NCBI GenBank assembly: GCA_963920525.1
Contig: OY986437.1
Span: 33,929,563 to 33,993,562 of the forward strand
From: Dichetophora obliterata
Lineage: Eukaryota > Arthropoda > Insecta > Diptera > Sciomyzidae
Reading direction: 5' to 3'
Length of the DNA: 64,000 bases
Positions 24,601 to 33,504 of the stretch are shown here, one piece after another. Made by a program: the position numbers and the translations under genes. How positions within the stretch are numbered: position 1 is the first letter of the stretch; each line of letters opens with the position of its first letter. The notes beneath the pieces were generated by a model that saw nothing but the letters and a program-made list of their open reading frames with translations, searched no databases and was not told the DNA's origin.

Positions 24601-25300
24601 TAAAAATAGTCTGGAAACATATTTCGTCAAAGTAAAAATAAAAATACATTGAGTGTTATTTTAAAACATGTTGAAATACAAAAGGTACTCACTCAGTGTT
24701 GCCACGTGCCTTTCACTATTTCGTCCCCTTAGTTACAAAAGAACGTATCTCGATTTTGATCAATTTGAGAAAAAGCAGAAAAACCTCGTGACACTACACA
24801 TTAATGAGAATATCATATGTACCTTTCACATCTATTACTTTTAAAGCCTATAATTTAAGGGGATTTTTTGGGGTCATAAAGAATTTAACAGATTATGTTT
24901 TGTGGTTTTGTTTATATGTTTAAAATTCAATATTTTGGAACCAGGTTCTAGATACGTTTTTCTGTTGCTATATTAAATATTATATTTTAAAATTATATGC
25001 GTCAGGTTTCATTCTTCAAAGTCATATTTATTTGGTATTTGGAGAAAAGTAAAAAAATTTAACATAACATAAGTACAGCGATAAAGGATATAAAAGAAAA
25101 AAATACATGAAAGGGAAGGGTTATTTTTAATCTAAAGATTTATATCTAAAAATTTTAGACTTGGTTACCACACGACTCAAAATCTTGGACTAAATTTTAA
25201 ACTTTTTTGGAATACATATAATGACAACACTAAAAAAAAAATAAGTTTTTTATCCACAAAAAGTTTAGAAAAGCTATGTAAATATAAAATTAAAATAATA

Positions 25301-26587
25301 TTGGGGGTTGGAATTAATTTTAAAGGTTTTTTTTCGGTTTTTGAGCATTTATTTAGAAACAACGGTACAATGTATATTATTCAAAGTATTGTCCATCGTT
25401 AGCTACAACATTTTCCCATCTTTCTGGCAGCATATGGATTCCGCGCCGGAAGAACGATTCGTCTTTTGAGGCAATCCACGAATCGACCCATTTTATGGTA
25501 TCCTCGTAAGAAGTGAAGCGCTGCTCAGCCAAGCCATGCGTCATCGATCTGAATAGGTGGTAGTCGGAAGGGGCTATGTCTGGGCTATAAGGCGGGTGGG
25601 GTAGCACATCCCAATTCAGCGCCTCCAACGTTTCCTTGACGGTTCTTGCAACATGTGGCCGTGCGTTGTCATGTTGAAAAACCACTTTGTCGTGTCTTTT
25701 GGCATATTCCGGCCGTTTAACCTTTAATGCTCGGCTCAATTGCATCAATTGTTGTTGGTAGCGTTCCCCAGTGATGGTTTCGTTAGGTTTTAGCAGCTCA
25801 TAGTATACGACACCCTTCTGATCCCACCAAATACACAGCATAAGCTTGGCGCCATGAATATTCGGCTTGGCCCTCGATGTTGATGCATGGCCGGGTGGTC
25901 CCCACGATTTTTTTCGCTTAGGATTATCGTAATGGATCCACTTTTCATCGCCAGTGACAATACGATGCAAAAAACTCTTCCTTTTATGCCGTTGAAGCAG
26001 TTGTTCGCACATGCAAAATCGCCGTTCAACGTCTCTCGGCTTCAACTGGTACGGCACCCAATTTCCTTGCTTTTGAAGCATTCCCATGGCCTTCAAGCGT
26101 TTGCCGACCGTTGATAAGTCGACTCCCAATGATTCTGACAAATCTTGAAGGGTTTGACACGGGTCTTCATCGAGCAAAGCCTCCAGTTCCTCATCTTCAA
26201 ACTTTTTCGGCTGGCCCGGACGCTCTTTGTCTTCCGTATCAAAATCACCACTTTTAAACCGACGGAACCAGTACTCACAAGTAGAAATCGATGGAGCATA
26301 GTCCCCGTAAGCCTCAGTAAGCGTGCGTTATGCTTCAACCGCTTTTTTCTTCAAATGGAAGCACAAAAGTAAACCTTCCCGCAAATTGCGTTTTGTTGGA
26401 ACGAAAGTCGACATGTTCACAGAGAAAAAAATATATGTTGTTTACACTTCAGTGGAATGACACATACTGAAAAATGAAGCTTAGACAATGTGCTTTGAAA
26501 TGAATAAAGTCACAGGTATGCCCGATGCGATCTATTGATAGTTACGCCATCTCTTAGAAAACCTTTAAAACTAATTCCAACCCCCAA
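25301..26587 (-). mobile_element. Mos1-like mariner copy A (1287 bp)
   Basis: The ends TTGGGGGTTGGAATTAATTT and inverse are flanked by TA on each side (25299-25300, 26588-26589). The length is exactly that of copy B at 33505-34791, and the two differ at only a scattering of positions. It is inserted inside the 24694-29202 element. Confidence 0.95.
25377..26408 (-). pseudogene. mariner transposase copy A, one nonsense codon
   Basis: This is a Mos1-like transposase, related by descent to the intact copy at 33678-34715. The start ATG lies at about 26412-26414. Codon 29 is TAA where copy B has CAA (AVEA-stop-RT versus AVEAQRT), which ends translation after 28 residues. Downstream the frame is open to the normal stop at 25377. 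All three catalytic aspartates remain (TGDE, HDNA, SPDIAPSD). Other differences from copy B are few, for example Met for Ile in GMLQKQ, QQL for NYL, Ile for Lys in EDTIKW, and Arg for His in FFRRGIHM. The low divergence suggests recent inactivation. Confidence 0.92.
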
Positions 26588-26589
26588 TA

Positions 26590-26930
26590 AAAAACTCTGA
26601 CCATTTCATGATTTGAACACAGTCGTTCAACTAAGTTATAAACAAGGTTTCGCTTTTTTTCATGATTACAAATCCAAGTAACTTCCTTTCAGGTACGTGG
26701 GTTCGAGTCCCAGCTTAATTAAATTAAACTAGGGATAAAAAAATTGTAATATTTGGATTAAAAATTCCTTTAAACTAACGTTTGGATTAAAAAGTAATCC
26801 ACACTTTTTAACCGTTTAAAGTTGTGTAACTCTAAGAACCATGATATTGTGATGGTGTTAAACGTTATTTGCAGAGAGTTTGTAAATCTTTTAGTTAACG
26901 CCAAACGTGAGCAGATTATACAAACTGGAC
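26590..26930. other. element interior, non-coding
   Basis: Interior of the 24694-29202 element. A lone B-box-like GTGGGTTCGAGTCCCAGC lies near 26698, without a convincing A-box or cloverleaf. Nothing else is recognised. Confidence 0.45.
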
Positions 26931-26931
26931 A

Positions 26932-27976
26932 TCACCACATAAAATTGACAACAGAATCAACAACACAACAACCCACCCACACAGAAGACCAAGTCATCTG
27001 AACATCGAAATCACCAATCAAACAACAATCAACAAAATTAACAACATTTTCTGATACTTTAGGACAATATCTTATGGCTTCTGCATCAATCTGAATAAAG
27101 CTTAAAACATTATTTTGTGCAAGGTCCTTGGAGTTATCATTGTACTGACGTGCTTCAATCTTTTGAAAAATATGTTGCATGTGTAATGGAAATAGAGCTG
27201 GTTTTTCTTCATTACTACGATTTTTGTATTTTACACATGAATCACACATATCCTTACGAGGCTTATGAAATTTAAAGTTTTTATTATTAAATATTTTTCT
27301 GTAAAGCCAAAGCGTTTCAGAAACTGTTTGAATATTTTGTATTTTACACATGAATCACACATATCCTTGCGAGGCTTATGAAATTTAAAGTTTTTATTAT
27401 TAAATATTTTTCTGTTCAGCCAAAGCGTTTCAGAAACTGTTTTGCTCCATGCATTGTTTAATGTATAGATTATACATATCCCTCAAAGACAAATCTTCTG
27501 ACAAGTACTTATAATTCTTTTTTTTTTCGTCAGTATTGGGATGGCACAGTAGATCACAAGCGTAACAATTGACAAGAAATGTTTTCTATTATTTCTTTGT
27601 TTTCGCTTGGCCTTCTAATACCTGGTTGGTGCTTATTTTGCATGCTCGCAGCAATAATATGGGCTTCGTCCCGGCTTTTTAATGTTTTTCTTAAAAATCC
27701 TTTGCCGTTTATGTAAAAGTAAAACTGTCGCGTCTTGTTTCCTCTGGAAGTTTGCCCAGCAGTTTTAACTTTAGTATCGATTTCGTTTACCAAAGCTGAA
27801 ATATACGGCCTCTGTTTATATAAATCTTGTTTATTCCATAAGGCATTGTGAATTTCTTGCCTCCTATTTTCGTCAAATGATTGATTACATTTTCTACAGC
27901 AAGCAGTGCAATCCCTTGGTCTTAAAGAAACATATCCTTTTCCAGATTTTCTTAAGCACTTTTTCACTACTATCAA
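26932..27976 (-). pseudogene. uncharacterised arthropod transposon-protein family, broken
   Basis: Minus-strand pieces in order: RPRDCTACCRKCNQSFDENR and EIHNALWNKQDLYKQRPYIS (27976 side); TRQFYFYINGKGFLRKTL; NKHQPGIRRPSENKEIIENI; then, after frameshifts at 27445-27550, YLSEDLSLRDMYNLYIKQC; FHKPRKDMCDSCVKYKN; and LSFIQIDAEAIRYCPKVSEN. The order (Cys-rich CxxC near the N-terminus, a YLSxDLSxxxMYxLY block, then the FHxPRKDxCxxC motif) is one I recognise from uncharacterised proteins scattered through arthropod genomes and probably transposon-borne. I cannot name its superfamily. Neither open frame begins with ATG; both are interrupted. The end at 26932-26990 reads into unrelated sequence, so the C-terminus is lost. 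An internal 113-bp duplication also breaks the frame. Confidence 0.65.
27222..27447. repeat. tandem duplication, 113-bp period
   Basis: GTATTTTACACATGAATCAC starts at 27226 and again at 27339. The match runs through AAAGCGTTTCAGAAACTGTT at both places, with about four substitutions. It duplicates the codons for the SETLW..KNFKFHKPRKDMCDSC segment. Since 113 is not a multiple of 3, it shifts the frame. Confidence 0.92.
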
Positions 27977-28075
27977 ACTAAATTATTCTTCGCTTGACCA
28001 TAGAACATACTTCCAAAATAAAAAAATTGCACTTCTTTATACCAAAAAAATGAACTACCAAAATAATGGTGTCTT

Positions 28076-28560
28076 CCCTCCAGGAAAAATCGGAAGGCTT
28101 CCATCTAAAAGTGATAAAGAAACATTCCCCATCGTATCTTTTGATAGCTTAAGGGTAGTTTTGTATTTTTATTGTTTCCAAACCGTATCTTTTGGAATCT
28201 TAAGGGAATTTTTGTATTTATATTGTTTCCAAACCGCTTCTTTAAGAATGCATTTGGAAACTTTTATTTATTGTCAAGCAATGACAATAGAAAATATTAA
28301 TATCATTGTTTTCTAGCCGCTCATTGTAGAATTCGATAGTCTAGTGGTAGCGCGCTCGACTGTCACTCAGGGGTCCCGGATTCGAATCCTGGCCGAATCC
28401 ATTTTCATAACAAGGGAGAGGAATGTTTTCACATGACTTTTTAACACAGCGGGGAGGAATGTTTCCCTCTAATGATATGCTATGTAAAAAAAGCAATGGA
28501 GTGAGCAACAAAGGGGAATGCTTCCTACATTCCATGGAATGTTTCCTGGTAACATCCGGG
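28076..28560 (+). repeat. repeat T1 copy 1, with tRNA-like module
   Basis: It shares about 400 bp with 31760-32165: GGAAGGCTTCCATCTAAAAG, TTTAAGAATGCATTTGGAAA, the tRNA-like module, AAGGGAGAGGAATGTTT, CAGCGGGGAGGAATGTTTCC and ATGCTATGTAAAAAAAG. This copy has an extra ~51-bp tandem duplication (28133-28183 and 28184-28236, CGTATCTTTTG anchors) absent from copy 2. No coding sequence. Confidence 0.85.
28329..28400 (+). tRNA. tRNA-Asp(GTC)-like module, probably a repeat-borne pseudo-tRNA
   Basis: The order matches tRNA-Asp. Acceptor strands GAATTCG/CGAATCC pair at 6 of 7 positions. There is a D-arm ATAGTCTAGTGGTAGC, an anticodon loop CTGTCAC (anticodon GTC) with stem CTCGA/TCAGG (one mismatch), and a T-arm with the B-box GATTCGAATCC. 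The module is embedded inside a repeat with ~250 bp of shared upstream sequence and has a sister at 31960. It is therefore more likely a repeat component than a working tRNA gene. Confidence 0.55.
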
Positions 28561-28579
28561 AATGCTCACATTTCTTTGA

Positions 28580-29060
28580 GGGTTCTTATACGTATTGTGA
28601 ACGTATGTGTGGATAGTTTCATTTTCATAAGTAACACATATACGTATGAACAGATAAGTTTCAGGAGGCAACTGAAAAGTAGTGCAACTGCAATTGAAGC
28701 CTATGTATTTAAAGGGCTGAGCTGTTGGGCGTCTTTAACAAGGGCAAAAAGCTGCTTCATAGTTCTCAATTGTCCAATGTGAAATTGACCTTAAAATTAA
28801 GTCTTACTTTTAAAAGGAGGCTCCGCCTCCCACTTCTTGATATATTTTGGGAATATCTTTTTTGTCTATAGTGTTTCCCATACTTGCTTTGTTTTTAGTT
28901 TTTACACGGAATCAATCAACTGCAAGTAAAGCGCAAAGCAAGTTTGAAGGGAAGTGGGAAATGATTGGCAATTTATTTGAAGTGCTGCCAATTCAGCTGT
29001 TTTTATAAAGTGTTGCTTAGATAAGAAGTTAAGGAAAAGTAAGAAAAATTTCCAAAGTTC
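28580..29060. other. element interior, no gene recognised
   Basis: Interior of the 24694-29202 element. A small perfect inverted repeat, GGAGGCTCCGCCTCC, lies near 28816. The frame 28423-28782 is mostly repeat T1. Confidence 0.5.
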
Positions 29061-29062
29061 AA

Positions 29063-29202
29063 TTTTTTAAATACCCCTAAAAACCGCTCAAAAACATTAA
29101 ATCTCCCTAAAAAAACCCCTAAAGATTCATTACCCCTGAAATCTCTTAACACAGTTAAAAACCCCTAAATTAAGGGGGAAGTCCCTTAATATCGCAACAC
29201 TG
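29063..29202. repeat. subterminal ACCCCTAAA repeats
   Basis: Five imperfect ACCCCTAAA-type motifs lie in the last 140 bp of the element (for example near 29071, 29115, 29139, 29160). They may be transposase binding sites by analogy with other DNA transposons. Confidence 0.55.
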
Positions 29203-29456
29203 TACTCACTAAACGTTTGCCAAATTTAGTACATTTTAATATTTTGATATTTATATCCGCGAAAAAAATGCTACAACATATTATTGTGTTTCTGACATTT
29301 CTATAAAACAAAAGTGGAAATCAATTATCTAAAGATTTTTTGCTGTAACTTAATGTTTTATCATTATAAGGAATTCCATGCTAAATCGGGCAATATACAT
29401 ATTTGTTTGTTTTTCGCTGCTTAAGTTTGTCAATTTTTTCACAACTGTTTTGCTTA

Positions 29457-29873
29457 AGCCCGTATGATACTTCATTGTTTTGTCCAATTTCAAAATCTGA
29501 AAAGAAGTGGCGCGTGAGCTAGACAGATATATATTGTTGGAAAAGGATGAAAACATGCATCGTGCCACTTTTTTACATATCCGCAGCGTGACTATTTTAT
29601 CTCTCTGTTCTTCTTGGCTGCGTAAGAAAGAGCTCAAGCTTGTTTTTGATACTTAATATTTTATCGAAACTGATCGAAACTTAACGACGAATTGAGAGAA
29701 ACGTCAAAAACAATGCATTGCAAATCCTGTCCGTCGCACATTTTTTGTCCAATTCGTACTATATGCGTATACACTCACACTTCTTGAATTTTAGCTTTAG
29801 CTCTATTTCAACTGCTCTAGTTTCATTTTCAATGAATAAAAATTGGACAACACAATTAAGTATCATACGGGCT
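29457..29873. mobile_element. 417-bp MITE with TTA target duplication
   Basis: The terminal inverted repeats begin AGCCCGTATGATACTT and extend about 38 bp (…GTTTTGTCCAATTT against …GTGTTGTCCAATTT). TTA lies immediately outside on both sides (29454-29456, 29874-29876). A 3-bp TWA duplication is the PIF/Harbinger signature. Open frames 29350-29637 and 29718-29903 fall across it by chance. Confidence 0.8.
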
Positions 29874-29879
29874 TTAATT

Positions 29880-31490
29880 ACTTTTTCTTTAACCTTACCT
29901 TGAATATTATTTTATTTTTCGGTGGTTTCAGTAGTTTAACGAGACTGCACATGTGTTAGTAAATTGTTTAAGTTGTTTTCGTGATATTAAGGATTAAACT
30001 TCAAATGTTGAATTGCACTAAACTGAAACGGTAAATTTGAAGCATAACACTTCAAACTAATTTTAGTTTCCATATATTCTCAAAATGCTTGCAGATTTCA
30101 ATATTGTTGAGGAATAATCTGTCAATCTATATATTAACTTCTGAGAAAATTGAAAATTGTGTTTTCTATCAGTAATGATCGATACAATTACACTGTGTGA
30201 AGTAGTTATGTTTTATGGGTGTGAGTTTATAGCTTCCGTCTGTCTGCGTCTTTTTGCGCTACACGAGTGTATACTCATATCGAATGTGAGGGTGACTGAC
30301 TACAGACCCTTTATAATTGTTTTGTTTTTTATTTTACTATTGTTGTTGTTTTAGCTCAATTTTTCGGAAACATTTGTTATGCGCATAAAATTGTCGCAAA
30401 ACTCTGGCAATATTCCGAGAGTAGGGGGCAAAAAGAATTTTCAAAGTAGCGTTACATCAGGGTTTATTCTGCACTTCGAAATTCTCTGGTCTTGCCTGCA
30501 TGCTTGAGTGCTTTTTGGTTAGCATTCATTCTCTATATCCACCAAGAAATCATTGTATCTGATTGCTCTCTATTTCATAGGCAATTAATTTGATTTTCTA
30601 TGTTTTTGAATCTCTGCCCATTTGGAAATAGTAATTAAATTAAAGTTTCTTATACAGTCCATTAGAAGATTTTATTAACCTTAAATGTGTAGAATTTGAA
30701 GCCATTTTAAATTTTTGGGTTAATTTTTGATTCGATACTTTAGAGCAGTTTGTTATGTTTTTGACTGTTAAACTTTTAAGGCTATTTCTTAAATTTTATG
30801 ATTTTTGAACTTATTAAAGTTACATCTCATCTGACTTTAATAAAATCACAATTATATGGATTTCTGTTCTGTTGGAGCAAATTAGTTTAGCCTCGGTGCT
30901 AACCCATATCATCTTAGTGCTCCATTAGTGGATTGCTTTATTTATTATTTTTTAAAACATTTTTCGAAACCCATCAATTTATTATCTCTGTGATATGGCA
31001 GTACTGAAGTTATGAGATTTCAAAGGACTTTCGTATATTTCAATATTTGTTGCAATTACGTATTGCTATTTGTGTGTTACTATCGTGATTTTTGAAATAT
31101 GTAATATGTCTCACAAGAAAATTAATATGTAATTAACATTTCATCCAAAAGTCTTCAATTATTTAACGTCAACTTATAAAATATATCATGAAAAATGAGT
31201 AAGTTATTATAATTTTTCGAAAATATTTTGCATTTATTAGTACTGTGCCATTATTGCAAAAGTAATTTATTTTATTATTTGAACGGTACTGAAATACAAA
31301 ATATATAAAACCAATATTATTACTAAAGTTTTTTTATTTATAGCCCTATTAAAATAAAAACTGACGTGAGTTTTACACAAGTCGGAAGAAATTTCGCATG
31401 CTTGGGATGATATGGGTTAGTTAAAATAAGAGATACTGAAACTTTTTGTACTTTGTACTATTTTGAAATTGTAATGCCAAATTTTACCAG
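29880..31490. other. AT-rich non-coding stretch
   Basis: No gene, array or transposon end is recognised. The frame 30157-30354 is Phe/Leu-rich and AT-driven. Confidence 0.55.
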
Positions 31491-31491
31491 A

Positions 31492-31725
31492 TTTCGGGAT
31501 CCCGTACGAATCAAGCCCGGCATTTTTAAATAAAACATTTCTATTACAAATATTCATGCAAATGCAACCACTTGAATTTAAGTGTATATGAATATAGAAT
31601 AAGAAAAGCCTTTTATGGAGGCTGAAAAAGATTGTTAGGACGATGAGTGTGAATCACTGGAGCAAGGACTTTGCATTGTCTTAGAAGAATTTGCAACATC
31701 GGGAAGTCAACTACACGGTTAGAAA
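31492..31725 (+). mobile_element. hAT family H1, fragment (copy i)
   Basis: It matches the left part of the complete copy at 40723-42224: TTCGGGATCCCG, ATTACAAATATTCATGCAAA, GAGGCTGAAAAAGATTGTTA, GGACGATGA and GAATTTGCAACATCGGGAAG. It breaks off before the transposase C-terminal region. Confidence 0.8.
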
Positions 31726-31759
31726 TCTTGGAATAAATTTTAATACAAGCAAAGTATTA

Positions 31760-32165
31760 CCCTCCACGAAAAATTGGAAGGCTTCCATCTAAAAGTGATA
31801 AAGAAACATTCCCCACTGTATATTTCGGAAGCTTAAGGATAGTTTTATATTTATGTTGTTTCCAAATCGCTTCTTTAAGAATGCATCTGGAAACTTTTAC
31901 TTCTTGTCAAGAAATGACAAAAAAATATTAATATCATTGTTTCCTAGCCGCTTATTATAGAATTCGATAGTGCGCTTGACTGTCACTCAGGGGTCCCGGG
32001 TTCGAATCCTGGCTGGGCATTTTCATAAAAAGGGAGAGGAATGTTTCCACATTAATTTTTAGAACTGCATCTAATTCACTTTTTAAGACAGCGGGGAGAA
32101 ATGTTTCCCATTTAATTACATGCTATGTAAAAAAAGAAATATATTATTCAATGCTTCCTACACTT
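31760..32165 (+). repeat. repeat T1 copy 2, with damaged tRNA-like module
   Basis: Collinear with 28076-28560. The tRNA-like part (31960-32020) keeps CTGTCAC and GGTTCGAATCC but lacks about 11 bases of the D-loop (GATAGTGCGCTTGAC against GATAGTCTAGTGGTAGCGCG). Its B-box is closer to consensus than in copy 1. Confidence 0.85.
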
Positions 32166-32393
32166 TGAAAAAAATTTCCAGAAAATCTAGAAAAATAGCA
32201 CCCAATCGTTATAAAATCGGGCTTCATTTAGCGCCATGGCCGATTTTCTAAAAATGAAGTATATATTTTTCGTTAAATTGACACCAGCAGTGGGAAATAT
32301 TTTAGGAAAATTATCCAATCATTTACGAACTATTTCGCTAAATTGAAGATACTTATCGCAATTGTGTTGAAATCTTATTACATTTTAGTACGT

Positions 32394-32582
32394 TTTTCTA
32401 CCGTTTATTTATCATCGGCTATAACTAAGAGAAACATTTTCTCTGAAAATAAGAAATTTTCTGCTGTTTATTAATCAGTGGCTATAACTACGAGAAACAT
32501 TTTCTCTGAAAATAAGAAATTTTCTACCTTTTATAAATCATCGTCTATAAGTAAAAGAAAAATTTTCTTTGAAAATATGAAA
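32394..32582. repeat. three tandem 63-bp units
   Basis: Units start near 32394, 32457 and 32520. Each has TTTTCTRCYGTTTATTWATC, GGCTATAACTA and GAGAAACATTTTCTCTGAAA variants. The inner GAGAAACATTTTCTC is itself nearly palindromic. Confidence 0.85.
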
Positions 32583-32589
32583 TTTTTCA

Positions 32590-33500
32590 TCAAATTCCTG
32601 GAAAAATTTTTTAATTTTTGCAAAAAAGATTTTAAACAGCATACTGTTGTTATATAATTATGATATTTATACTGAGAAAAACTGTAAACATTATTATTAC
32701 TAACATTAAATTAAATTTAAAAACTACCATTTTCAATTGTGGTGTAGAAAAAAAAACTTACATGTATTTCTATAAAATATCCAAGTTTAGTAACTTATGT
32801 TTCTCCAAATTTAAGAAATCACGCTGTAGAATGTTGCGAGACTTGATATCAATACAGTTTTTCTTCAAATTATTTCTGCTTGTATAAAATTGTTGCAAAT
32901 TTAACTTTTATCATACCTTCATCTCTTATATTTAAGTAAAAACTTGTCTTCAAAACTAAGACGCTGTTTTGATAACATTGCTACGAAATCAAGACGTGAG
33001 GTCGTTAAATCATGTAAAAATTCTCTACATTAAGGAGAAACCTCTAAAGAACATAGAAAAAGCCATACCTATGTATTGAACCCACAGTTTCTTAATTTAA
33101 GGGAAGCAGATTTTTTTGAGTGTACATTCCATGGAACGCTTCCTTTTTATATCCGCAAATGTTTCGATTTTCTGGAGGGTACAGTGATTTTTAATACAAA
33201 AAGTTTTAAATTTAATACTTCTCAATTAATAACACAATTTATAAATTTATTTTGTCTTTCATTTAATGCAGTTCAAATAATGACAAAGATTTTTTAACCC
33301 CTAAAAATCGATTCAAATCCATGGGTAATATTGTATTTAGTTTTTAAGACTAAAAATTAGTTTAGTATTATATTTCAATAAAATTTTGTATTAAATTTTT
33401 ATACAATTCAAATATTACAACGAAATTTTATAGCCTTTAGAATTAATTTGAAACTACGGTTAATATTATAAATAATTTGTAATACAAAATCAGAATTAAA
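32590..33500. other. AT-rich non-coding stretch
   Basis: No gene is recognised. The frames 32660-32887 and 33076-33297 are AT-driven. A short CATTCCATGGAACGCTTCCT near 33125 echoes the tail of repeat T1 (CATTCCATGGAATGTTTCCT near 28529), so a third degraded piece may lie here. Confidence 0.5.
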
Positions 33501-33504
33501 AATA

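Larger units (their letters stand above)
24694..29202. mobile_element. 4.5-kb composite DNA transposon, CAGTGTTGC ends, 8-bp TSD
   Basis: It starts CAGTGTTGCCACGTG and ends, on the other strand, CAGTGTTGCGATATTAAGG, so the inverted repeat is 9 bp. A perfect 8-bp direct repeat, TACTCACT, flanks it at 24686-24693 and 29203-29210. Subterminal TTTAGGGG/TTAAGGGG motifs occur near both ends. Inside are a nested Mos1-like mariner (25301-26587), a broken gene on the minus strand (26932-27976) and a tRNA-bearing repeat (28076-28560). Without the mariner it is about 3.2 kb. The 8-bp TSD and short CAGTG ends are hAT-like, but the encoded remnant is not a typical hAT transposase. Confidence 0.75.

Noticed and set aside
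28329..28400. functional tRNA-Asp gene
   Set aside because: Mismatches in the acceptor and anticodon stems, and its place inside a repeat with a damaged sister copy, favour a repeat-borne pseudo-tRNA.
29063..29170. telomere-like ACCCCTAAA array
   Set aside because: Only a handful of imperfect motifs, located at the end of a transposon; flies do not use such telomere repeats.
29454..29876. TTAA duplication for the 29.5-kb MITE
   Set aside because: The right side has one extra T (GGGC-T-TTAA). The TTA reading gives symmetric ends and an exact match.
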